From CAYMWF01 sp964394085 [NCBI: uncultured Gemmatimonadota bacterium] (GTDB taxonomy: Bacteria; GCA-2686955; CAYMWF01): a stretch of DNA of 64,000 nucleotides. Position 1 is the first letter of the stretch. Every line of letters starts with the position of its first letter. The DNA is taken from contig CAYMWF010000001.1 of assembly GCA_964394085.1 (NCBI GenBank), positions 89,888 through 153,887 on the forward strand. Reading direction: 5' to 3'. The notes below the pieces were generated by a model, which worked only from the letters and a program-made list of their open reading frames with translations, did not search any database and was not told the origin of the DNA. Positions 37,501 through 44,238 of the stretch are shown here, one piece after another. Position numbers and translations under genes: made by a program.

Positions 37501-37575
37501 TCAGGTGTTTACGCGGTTGTTCTGGAATCAGGGCCGGAAATCCTTGCACGGACCCGCCTGGTGGTATTGAAGTAG
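34507..37575 (+). CDS. Secreted M36/fungalysin-like metallopeptidase, multidomain
   Basis: A 1022-residue exported protein. A signal peptide covers residues 1-27, followed by an FTP/PepSY-like propeptide region (about 60-260). The catalytic domain has HEYGH (431-435) and the downstream Glu in WDEGTADYIAA, which fits gluzincins of the M36/M4 type. A glutamine-amidotransferase-like alpha/beta domain follows (about 710-910; VLLVAADPGF, GGGKLFLTGQG), and the end is a FlgD-like domain starting YPNPCNPSALIRY and ending RLVVLK. ATG 34507 has GGAG 9 bases upstream, which an earlier ATG at 34492 lacks. Confidence 0.82.
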   Translation: MEISLRSKAAIFFLALFACTPLVRSAGAFTADGETAAAFFHQESTRFESTNPPAPFPAWDSFRKRYGKDFRIHWSETRSAPALLYGGNIPVPVTGSFTGREYSSGVLRLLAAEEALFGIDPERLELARVLDAGRWRFLTFRQIVDGLPAFGTGVSVLLQGRSLTWLASSFVPCAGLASPPVLSPEAVETRTVKALEQATGRRMRSTRRPVLGAFPIEPGACTFRPAYRLFLLAPSNHRAWRVMVDATSGRIIESVDITRTGSIAGEFTGSILINDPLEDTVERPFRYLEVSCEPFDPAITDEHGAFEIIVSGGGPFTLISNMDGPWFDIADSSGTLPYFEVDAFPGDTVDAAWDDTNSELEERTLFYHLGVVYSYIKTLDPAFAAVDTQLAAVVQEPGGVCNALWNGEYMLFFPEGGGCFSFALMRDVIYHEYGHFMNDMIFSAWQWPLSSWDEGTADYIAATITDDPVLAENYQGAGTLIRDCDNDRRYPAPECGGEPHCVGEATAGALWHMRENLRATMGETAGTAYADSLFHFAKFTEPADETIYFSLIVSMDDDDTTLTNGTPHGSEIGSALARHGFGQRIRLESLTARDISVNPGYPLAPGDTVAVTALLSLEPGALGASSLECVLSSTDPRLEIFNDHSDFGALEPGGTAGNENNPFLFTVPGDWEGVSDVTLLLTVEADPNLLDTDLESEIRVGASSVLLVAADPGFAYEEYYTDAFGALGIVPNIFVPGEDEPVEYNKLLAFELVTWFTGDADSATIPAVDRAEITEFLDGGGKLFLTGQGVADDPENVSFLGEQLDVTLQISDTDDYILLGEETGGWDDVELWIIGQGGANNQYSPDAVAGGARTSPLLRYSGGADRRGAFLAVDESTGARTVFFGFGFEGVTGTGGSTSRDSLMVRVLEILEISSDVDGGRQAPRAPAGGSMDVYPNPCNPSALIRYRISGESRRSVRISIYDISGRLVRRLLDDQSVLPGLRTITWNGRNETGHAVGSGVYAVVLESGPEILARTRLVVLK

Positions 37576-37582
37576 GCTGGAT

Positions 37583-38251
37583 ATGAACGATACTTTTTTC
37601 GATAATGTGCGCCATGTACTCGAAGACCGTCTTATCACCCATGAGGAGATTGAAGATCTCAGGGGTATCCCCAGCGCAGTGTTGATGCTTTTCCATCCCG
37701 GTCCGGACGGAAAAACAGAGCTGCTCTTCACCCTGAGAACCGGTGAAGTCGATACTCACAAGAACCAGGTTTCCTTTCCGGGAGGGGCCTGGGAGGAAGG
37801 GGACGAATTTCTTCTCGACACGGCGCTGAGAGAAACCGAGGAGGAAATAGGTCTTCCGAGACGCCACGTCACCTTTCTCGGAGGTCTGCCCAGGACCTAC
37901 ACCGTAACCGGCTTTACGGTTTTTCCTTTTATCGGCTCGATAGATTTCAACCCAAGGCTTTCACATTCCGAGGCGGAAATCGCCGAAGTTTTTTCGGTAC
38001 CCTTCAGGATATTCGAAAGCGGAAATCCGTTCAGATTAACCCGGTTTTCTTACAAAGGGGCCGCTCATTCAAGTTTTTTCTTCCCTTACGAAGGCAAGGT
38101 AATCTGGGGCGCCACCGCCCGTATACTGGTTGATTTTCTGAATCGTCTCTATCCGGGCTACAGGGGTAAAATCCAGGAGATAAATCAGGATGAGCTGCAG
38201 GAAATGAACAGGTGGCTGCTTTACGGGGGATACAGGGTCGACAACGGTTGA
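37583..38251 (+). CDS. NUDIX hydrolase, CoA pyrophosphatase-like
   Basis: A 222-residue NUDIX enzyme. The CoA-diphosphatase signature THKNQVSFPGG precedes the NUDIX box, which ends in RETEEEIGL with the metal-binding Glu cluster. One residue seems inserted between the first Gly and Glu of the box compared with the strict consensus. The family cleaves CoA to phosphopantetheine and ADP, or related NDP-X compounds. It starts 7 bases after the protease gene and may be co-transcribed, although the functions are unrelated. Confidence 0.82.
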   Translation: MNDTFFDNVRHVLEDRLITHEEIEDLRGIPSAVLMLFHPGPDGKTELLFTLRTGEVDTHKNQVSFPGGAWEEGDEFLLDTALRETEEEIGLPRRHVTFLGGLPRTYTVTGFTVFPFIGSIDFNPRLSHSEAEIAEVFSVPFRIFESGNPFRLTRFSYKGAAHSSFFFPYEGKVIWGATARILVDFLNRLYPGYRGKIQEINQDELQEMNRWLLYGGYRVDNG

Positions 38252-38289
38252 AACTCGGAACCACCCGAGCAATTCCACCCGAAATAGAA

Positions 38290-38314
38290 ACGGGCATCCT
38301 TTTCGGATGCCCGT
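38290..38314. terminator. Bidirectional terminator hairpin
   Basis: A perfect 10-bp stem ACGGGCATCC / GGATGCCCGT (38290-38299 with 38305-38314) lies between two convergent genes. The T-tract is modest on the minus strand (GTTTCTATTTC) and weak on the plus strand. Confidence 0.7.
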
Positions 38315-38334
38315 ATTCCGCCAGATGGATTTTA

Positions 38335-39795
38335 TTAAGAATCGATCATCGAACCGACTATTGAAATCGGGTCGGTGATGGAATTGGTCTTGTTGAATTC
38401 TTCGACGCCCATGTCGGCTTTACCGCCTTCCATGTCCGGTCTCGGGTTGCCGTACATGTCTTCCAGAATTTCGCGGAGGTTTACCGCGCTGTCGATGCAC
38501 GGTGAACCGGTCTGGAGATGAAGTTCTCCGGTGAAAAGCGGGTCGCAGCTGATATTCCCACGACCGAGCCAGCCGTTTTCTATGCAGCTGTAAATAACCT
38601 CGGCACTGCTAGAACTGGAATAAATCTGGTCCGAGGTGTCGACCCTTTTATTATTCCAGATGATGGTGTTGATGATTCTGGGGCTGCAATTCGTGTTTAT
38701 CCTGATACCGCCGCCGAATCCGCCTTTTTCGCCTGCAAGGTTGCCGACGATGGTGCAGTGTGCGAGAATGGGGTTCGAATTCTCGCTTATCCTCAAGCCG
38801 CCCCCGTCTGTATCTGCGATATTCTCCGAGATGATGCTGTTTATTATTATCGGTGATGAGTTGCAGCTTACATCGATTCCGCCAGCGTTATAGGCTACAT
38901 TTTCACGTATTACGCATTTCTTGATGAGAGGCGAGGAATTGAAGAGTGTAATACCTCCGCCGGTGTCCAGGCTCGGTACGTGACCGTTGCGGCTTGCCGT
39001 ATTACGGTTGACCAAGCAGTTCTTGAGATAGAAGGAGCAATGCGCTGCAGTGATGCCGCCGCCGGTCCAGTGGGTTGCGCGGTTCATAGTGATGGTGGAA
39101 TTCGTGATAACGGTAAGACCTTCACCATTCGAAAGGAGGAAGATTCCGCCGCCGCCGCCGTATCTTTTCACCCCGGCGATACCGACCGATTCATTCCCGG
39201 AAATTTCGCAGTTTTCTATGAAGGGTGAGGAATTGATGAACGCCATACCGCCGCCGCCCTGGTCGTCGTCACAGGCGTTCGATATATTGTTAGCGATTTT
39301 GCAATCGATGAATTGAGCTTCGGAATCTTTGCAATATACGCCTCCTCCGCTCTTTTCGGCAATATTGTTTTCGATGGTGCAGCGGACAAGACTCGGCGAA
39401 GAATCTTCGATATGAACCGCTCCGCCGTTTGCCTCGGTCAAGCCGTTTGCAATCGTAAATCCATCCAGGATCTGGGTTGCCGGTTTGCCTTGTTCGAAAA
39501 TGAAACCTCTTCCTCTGGCTTCGCAATCGATGATGGTTGCTTCGGCGCCGCCGCTGGAGACTATAACCAGGTTCAAAGCACCGGATACTCTGATGTCCCG
39601 GTTGCCTTCGCCACGGTATTCACCGGGGGCTACTATAATGGAATCGCCTGAAACCGCTGAGTCCACCGCTTGCTGGATTGTGAGGAACTCACCAGGTACG
39701 CAAAGGTTTTCAGCCGCCAGTCTGCCGGTCGGAAGAACCAGCGCGAGACTGGTCAGCAACCCGCATGCTATTTTCAGGGTTTTCGTCGTTTTCAT
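38335..39795 (-). CDS. Secreted right-handed parallel beta-helix protein
   Basis: A 486-residue exported protein. A signal peptide covers about residues 1-28. Many turns of a right-handed beta-helix follow, seen as repeated GGGI/GGGV plus NSSP and N-rich turns, starting with the DUF1565-like opening TIQQAVDSAVSGDSIIVAPGEY. The end, DPLFTGELHLQTGSPCIDSA, is typical of these proteins. They are often polysaccharide lyases or adhesins, but no catalytic residues can be assigned. I prefer ATG 39795 because AAAGGG precedes it. ATG 39852 has no ribosome binding site. Confidence 0.83.
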   Translation of the reverse strand: MKTTKTLKIACGLLTSLALVLPTGRLAAENLCVPGEFLTIQQAVDSAVSGDSIIVAPGEYRGEGNRDIRVSGALNLVIVSSGGAEATIIDCEARGRGFIFEQGKPATQILDGFTIANGLTEANGGAVHIEDSSPSLVRCTIENNIAEKSGGGVYCKDSEAQFIDCKIANNISNACDDDQGGGGMAFINSSPFIENCEISGNESVGIAGVKRYGGGGGIFLLSNGEGLTVITNSTITMNRATHWTGGGITAAHCSFYLKNCLVNRNTASRNGHVPSLDTGGGITLFNSSPLIKKCVIRENVAYNAGGIDVSCNSSPIIINSIISENIADTDGGGLRISENSNPILAHCTIVGNLAGEKGGFGGGIRINTNCSPRIINTIIWNNKRVDTSDQIYSSSSSAEVIYSCIENGWLGRGNISCDPLFTGELHLQTGSPCIDSAVNLREILEDMYGNPRPDMEGGKADMGVEEFNKTNSITDPISIVGSMIDS

Positions 39796-40178
39796 ACTTG
39801 CATCACGCCCTTTAGGTCTGTCTGCTTTTGAAGTTTTTGTCAGCTTTTTCATAACGTTTTCGGTTTACTGCATATTGTATGCCGAAGCCGGAATGTGGGT
39901 GAAAAAAGCAGAAAAGTATTTCGTAATGCCTCTTAACAGATTGAATAACAACACGTTATGGGATCAACTAGAACAAGCACCATCAAACAAGATTTACTTT
40001 ACAACAAGCAGTGATTAAAAGAAAGGGGTTTTTTTCGATGCTGCGTGCGAAAAAACACCCAATTCAAAATGAAGGGGGAAAAATCTTACCAGGATATCGG
40101 ATGGTACTGAAAAATCGCTTACGAGCTGAGTTGAATATGCTTAACAGGCAACTCCTTAAAAGCAGAGACGGAGCGAAT
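39796..40178. other. Intergenic region, AT-rich
   Basis: No supported gene. The stretch 39860-40060 is AT-rich and probably holds the promoter of the beta-helix gene, but I cannot choose between several weak hexamer pairs. A 119-codon + strand frame beginning at 40011 runs mostly antisense to the subtilisin gene and is rejected. No clear terminator follows the subtilisin gene. Confidence 0.45.
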
Positions 40179-41399
40179 TTAATCCTCGAAAGGCCACGGG
40201 TCGATACGGCCGTATCCCGAAGTGAACTGGTTGCCGATATTGTCCGCATGCGCCTGGATATGAAGGCGCATTTGCAGATTAGACCAGGTCGGGACGTGGC
40301 TTTTATACATGGCGCCGACAGCGGCGGCATGGGGACAGGACATCGATGTGCCGTCCATGTTCGTATATGAATCACCTGGATAGCATGAGTAAATTCTGAC
40401 CCCGGGAGCGCAAATTTCTACGTTGCCCTCCTTGGTATGATCACCGAAACCGCGGGAGCTGAAATAAACGACCCTGTCGCAGTTACCGCCGAATAATCCG
40501 CCGACGGCGCCGACCCCGATTACGGAAGTATATGATGCAGGATAGTTCTTGGTCCAGAACGGACCGCTGTTGCCGGCCGAAGCGAATACCAGGACGTCTG
40601 CATCGTATGCCGCCTGGCACGCCTGCTCCAGCACAGGGTCATGTCCCCCGCCGAGGCTCATGCTGATTACATCGGCGCCGTGGGTCCGGGCCCAGTCGAT
40701 ACCCGCGGCGACATCGTCCCACCAACCGTATCCGGCCTGGTCCAGCACCTTCACCGGCAGGATGGTGGTCTGGAACATCCCCGCGATTCCGATGCCGTTG
40801 TCGATAACGGCCGAAGAGATGCCGGCGCAATGGGTGCCGTGACCGTAGTCGTCCATGGCATCGTCATCTTCGTTCACGAAATCGTAATCGTTGGCGGTAT
40901 CGACGTTCCCCTGAAGGTCGTCGTGGGTGTAATCGGTACCCGTGTCAATAATAGAAATGACTATCGATTTGTCACCCTTGACATAATCCCAGTATATCTC
41001 CGAGCTGAGGCAGGGCGGCCCCCACTGTTTGCCGTATTCGGGATCGTTAGGCGTGTAGCCGTTCGAACCGGAATCCACGATAGTGTCATCTTCGTAAGGA
41101 TTCTCGCCCCCCGGCACGGAGCATCTGCCGACCGGCTGTACATATCGTGTCAGGCTTCTAAGTTTCTGATCCGAAAGCACCGCGCTCACGAGGCTGGGCG
41201 TTACCAGGAACGATTCCACCTCGAAATGAGGGAAAGATCGGTTAAGCTCGGCCGCATAATCTATCGTCATGATGTCGCGGGCCTGGTGCATTGCCGTCCG
41301 GGAAGAAGTACTGACCCAGATTCTGTCCCATTCAGCATGAGCATCCATAAAAAACCCGCATAGTATCACTGGAATCAAAAGAAACCCGAAAATCTTCAT
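40179..41399 (-). CDS. Secreted subtilisin-family (S8) serine protease
   Basis: A 406-residue exported protease. The signal peptide spans residues 1-22 (MDAHA cleavage). The catalytic triad is Asp152 (IIDTGTD), His187 (GHGTHCAG) and Ser352 (GTSMSCPHA), with oxyanion-hole Asn277 in ASAGNSGP. Residues about 25-100 likely act as a propeptide. It has no C-terminal sorting domain, unlike the M1 and M36-like enzymes nearby. ATG 41399 is supported by AAGGAG, and a near-consensus promoter lies 59 bases upstream. Confidence 0.92.
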   Translation of the reverse strand: MKIFGFLLIPVILCGFFMDAHAEWDRIWVSTSSRTAMHQARDIMTIDYAAELNRSFPHFEVESFLVTPSLVSAVLSDQKLRSLTRYVQPVGRCSVPGGENPYEDDTIVDSGSNGYTPNDPEYGKQWGPPCLSSEIYWDYVKGDKSIVISIIDTGTDYTHDDLQGNVDTANDYDFVNEDDDAMDDYGHGTHCAGISSAVIDNGIGIAGMFQTTILPVKVLDQAGYGWWDDVAAGIDWARTHGADVISMSLGGGHDPVLEQACQAAYDADVLVFASAGNSGPFWTKNYPASYTSVIGVGAVGGLFGGNCDRVVYFSSRGFGDHTKEGNVEICAPGVRIYSCYPGDSYTNMDGTSMSCPHAAAVGAMYKSHVPTWSNLQMRLHIQAHADNIGNQFTSGYGRIDPWPFED

Positions 41400-41457
41400 T
41401 GCCCTCACTCCTTGTTCGCTTTCTATCGCATGAACAGCGTCGAACTCGAAAAAACAA

Positions 41458-41486
41458 AGTATAATCCCTGTGCAGGGAAGGGTCAA
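41458..41486 (-). promoter_or_regulatory. Promoter of the subtilisin gene with internal palindrome
   Basis: On the minus strand, TTGACC (41486-41481) and TATACT (41463-41458) are 17 bases apart. The spacer holds a 6-2-6 palindrome TCCCTG-TG-CAGGGA (41465-41478), a good position for a repressor operator. Confidence 0.72.
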
Positions 41487-41571
41487 TTCCATTCTGACCG
41501 GACATCGCCGAACAGAGGGACCGCAGCCCGCGATTCCGGTCGCAAAGCAGGCGGGTCTCAAAGCGGCGGGG

Positions 41572-41598
41572 TTGACATGAGGTGATCCTTGATATACT
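41572..41598 (+). promoter_or_regulatory. Probable promoter of the receiver-asnS series
   Basis: TTGACA (41572-41577) and TATACT (41593-41598) match consensus well but are only 15 bases apart. They diverge from the subtilisin promoter. Confidence 0.5.
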
Positions 41599-41649
41599 TT
41601 TTAATTCCGCATCCGGAGTGTAGTCAATGTCAAATCCCGGGGGTGTCCT

Positions 41650-42027
41650 ATGAAAACGATCCTGGTTGTCGATGACGAAAAGAATATCCGCGAACTATAC
41701 AGGGTTGAGCTTGAGGATGACGGTCACAAGGTGATTCTGGCATCCGACGGCGACGAAGCGGTGGATATCATAAATTCGGGAGAATACAAGATCAATCTGG
41801 TTGTTCTGGATATCAAGATGGAAAGGAAAGACGGAATCGAAACTCTCAAGGAAATCATCCAGGAAAATCGTGAAATGAAGGTCATTCTCAACACGGCTTA
41901 TTCCAGCTATAAACTCGATTTCACCTCCTGGCTGGCTGATGCGTACCTGATAAAGTCGTCGAATATTGATGAGCTCAAGGACAAGATAAAGGAACTGCTT
42001 CAGAGCGATGACGAGGTTGAAGGGTGA
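41650..42027 (+). CDS. Single-domain response regulator (CheY-like)
   Basis: A 125-residue receiver domain without an output domain. Key residues are the acidic pair Asp8-Asp9, phospho-acceptor Asp54 (VVLDIKM), Thr82 and Lys102 (LIKSSN). It should be phosphorylated by a histidine kinase encoded elsewhere and act through protein contacts. Its stop overlaps the start of asnS (TGATG), so it is translated with a housekeeping synthetase gene, an unusual pairing. Confidence 0.87.
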   Translation: MKTILVVDDEKNIRELYRVELEDDGHKVILASDGDEAVDIINSGEYKINLVVLDIKMERKDGIETLKEIIQENREMKVILNTAYSSYKLDFTSWLADAYLIKSSNIDELKDKIKELLQSDDEVEG

Positions 42028-43328
42028 TGACAGGTCAAATTCAGACAGAAATCAGAAAGATAGGCGACTATGTCGATCAATCGGTATCCCTGCGGGGATG
42101 GCTGTACAACATCCGATCGAGCGGCAAGATCAAGTTCCTGCAGATAAGGGACGGAACGGGCCTGATACAGGCTGTGGCCGCCCGAAAAGATATGGGCGAG
42201 GACGAGTTCGAAAAGCTGTCGGGTCTGACCAGGGAATCCTCTCTTGAGATTACGGGTACCGTCAGGAAAGACTCAAGGGCTCCCGGCGGCCATGAGCTCC
42301 TTGTTACCGCATGCAACATTTATCACGTGGCGGAGGAGTACCCGATTTCGCCGAAAGAGCATGGCGCCGACTTCCTGCTCGGCTATCGTCACCTGTGGCT
42401 CCGCGCTCCCAGGCAGCACGCGATCATGAAGGTCCGCAACGAGGTTATCCGCGCTACCCGCGATTTCTTCGACAGCCGCGGCTTCCTCAACATTGATGCG
42501 CCGATTTTCACTCCGAACCCATGTGAAGAGACGAGCACCCTGTTCGAGACCGATTATTTCGGTACGAAGGCCTTCCTTACGCAGAGCGGTCAGCTTTACA
42601 TGGAAGCCGCAGCCCTGGCTTACGGTAAAGTCTATTGTTTCGGCCCGACATTCAGGGCTGAAAAATCGAAAACCAGGAGGCACCTCACCGAGTTCTGGAT
42701 GATCGAACCCGAGGTCGCATACATAGATTTTGACGGCGTGATCGACCTGGCCGAGGAATATGTCGCATATCTGGTCGAGAGAACTCTCGAAAACTGTTCC
42801 GAAGCTCTCGACCGGCTGGAGCGGGATAAAACACCCCTGGAAGCCGTGACGCTTCCTTTCATCCGTAAGAGCTATACAGAAGTAGTGGAAGAGCTTCAAA
42901 GCGCCGGCTCCAAGATAGAATGGGGAAGCGATCTCGGTGCCGAGGATGAGACAATCATAACGCGCATGTATGACAAACCGCTCTCGGTGCACAGGTATCC
43001 TCGAGAGGTCAAGGCGTTCTATATGCAGCCCGACCCGGAGAATTCCACACTCGCTCTGGGCGTCGATATACTGGCCCCCGAGGGATACGGGGAAATTGTC
43101 GGCGGCGGACAGCGTATGGACGATTACGATACTCTCCACCAGGCTATCATCGAACAGGAACTGCCGCTGGAGGCGTTCGACTGGTATCTCGATCTCAGGA
43201 AATACGGCTCGGTTCCTCATGGCGGATTCGGGCTCGGGGTAGAGCGAACCGTAGGCTGGCTCTGCGGTATCCGCCATATCAGGGAAGCCATTCCCTTTCC
43301 TCGGACGATAACCAGGCTGAAGCCGTAA
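42027..43328 (+). CDS. asnS: Asparaginyl-tRNA synthetase
   Basis: A 433-residue class IIb synthetase that charges tRNA-Asn. The N-terminal OB-fold anticodon-binding domain (SVSLRGWLYNIRSSGKI) is followed by class II motif 2 (CFGPTFRAEKSKTRRHLTEFWMIEPE, key residues FRAE and TEF) and motif 3 (GFGLGVERTVGWLCG). The EETSTLFETDYFGTKAFLTQSGQLY region distinguishes AsnRS from AspRS. I choose ATG 42027, which overlaps the receiver stop. Its length is typical. Confidence 0.92.
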   Translation: MTGQIQTEIRKIGDYVDQSVSLRGWLYNIRSSGKIKFLQIRDGTGLIQAVAARKDMGEDEFEKLSGLTRESSLEITGTVRKDSRAPGGHELLVTACNIYHVAEEYPISPKEHGADFLLGYRHLWLRAPRQHAIMKVRNEVIRATRDFFDSRGFLNIDAPIFTPNPCEETSTLFETDYFGTKAFLTQSGQLYMEAAALAYGKVYCFGPTFRAEKSKTRRHLTEFWMIEPEVAYIDFDGVIDLAEEYVAYLVERTLENCSEALDRLERDKTPLEAVTLPFIRKSYTEVVEELQSAGSKIEWGSDLGAEDETIITRMYDKPLSVHRYPREVKAFYMQPDPENSTLALGVDILAPEGYGEIVGGGQRMDDYDTLHQAIIEQELPLEAFDWYLDLRKYGSVPHGGFGLGVERTVGWLCGIRHIREAIPFPRTITRLKP

Positions 43329-43350
43329 CCGGCCGCGGAGTCGTTCGAAA

Positions 43351-44172
43351 ATGAGCATCTACCGCGAGACAACCATAAGCTTCGGACCGTCGCCTGCCGG
43401 AATGGTCCGCCGTCTCCTGATTATCACTATCGGTATTTTCCTGTTCCAGACATTGCTGAGTTTCTCGGGCGGGGGGCGCAGTATCGATGTTATGTTCGGG
43501 CTGGTACCGGACCTGGCCCTGAAAAAATTCTTCGTCTGGCAGTATTTTACTTATCTTTTTCTCCATGGCGGGCTTTTTCACATCCTTTTCAACATGCTCT
43601 GCCTGTGGTGGTTCGGCAGCGCCGTCGAAGGCGCTTTGGGGAGCAGGAGATTCCTCTGGTTCTACCTGCTGTGCGGAGCGGGAGCGGGGCTTATCGTTTC
43701 GATCCTCTCCCTCTTTACAGTGTCCCACATCCCGATCGTAGGTGCTTCCGGGGCGATCTTCGCTCTCCTCGCGGCGTACGGCACACTTTTTCCCAACAAT
43801 ACGATCCTCGTTTTTTTCCTGTTTCCGATGAAGGCCAGGTACGCGGTGCTGCTTTTCGGGTTTATCGAGCTGTACACCGTGGTAACGTCATACGGCTATC
43901 AGCTAGGCGCCCTGGCACATATATCTGGGATGGGCCTGGGATATCTGTATTGCCGGAGGGGTGTAGACCTCGAACGGATTTTCAGAAAGACTAAAGATGT
44001 TTCCAGGCGCAGAAAAGATGAGAAAAGACGCAAGCAGGTACAAAAGAAAGCGGCTTTCTACAAGGAGGAGATCGATCCGATCCTCGAAAAAATCTCATCC
44101 CAGGGCCTGGAAAGCCTTACACCGGAAGAGCGGAAGAAGCTGGAACAGGCAAGGCATTTCAAATCCCAGTGA
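43351..44172 (+). CDS. Rhomboid-family intramembrane serine protease
   Basis: A 273-residue membrane protease with six transmembrane segments. The catalytic dyad is Ser133 (GASGAIFALL) and His190 (ALAHISGMGLGYL), and HILFNM (His77, Asn81) forms the oxyanion site. A cytoplasmic helical tail of about 70 residues, rich in Lys and Glu, ends with an SLTPEERKKLEQA motif often seen on rhomboids of Bacteroidetes-like bacteria. It lies 22 bases after asnS. Substrates are unknown. Confidence 0.9.
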   Translation: MSIYRETTISFGPSPAGMVRRLLIITIGIFLFQTLLSFSGGGRSIDVMFGLVPDLALKKFFVWQYFTYLFLHGGLFHILFNMLCLWWFGSAVEGALGSRRFLWFYLLCGAGAGLIVSILSLFTVSHIPIVGASGAIFALLAAYGTLFPNNTILVFFLFPMKARYAVLLFGFIELYTVVTSYGYQLGALAHISGMGLGYLYCRRGVDLERIFRKTKDVSRRRKDEKRRKQVQKKAAFYKEEIDPILEKISSQGLESLTPEERKKLEQARHFKSQ

Positions 44173-44238
44173 CCTGTCGTTACGGTATCGGGGAGCTTGA
44201 TATATTCCGCACCACAGCGGATGAAGTGACAGAACCGG

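Noticed and set aside
40011-40370. 119-codon plus-strand frame
   Set aside because: Mostly antisense to the S8 protease, whose catalytic motifs are clear.
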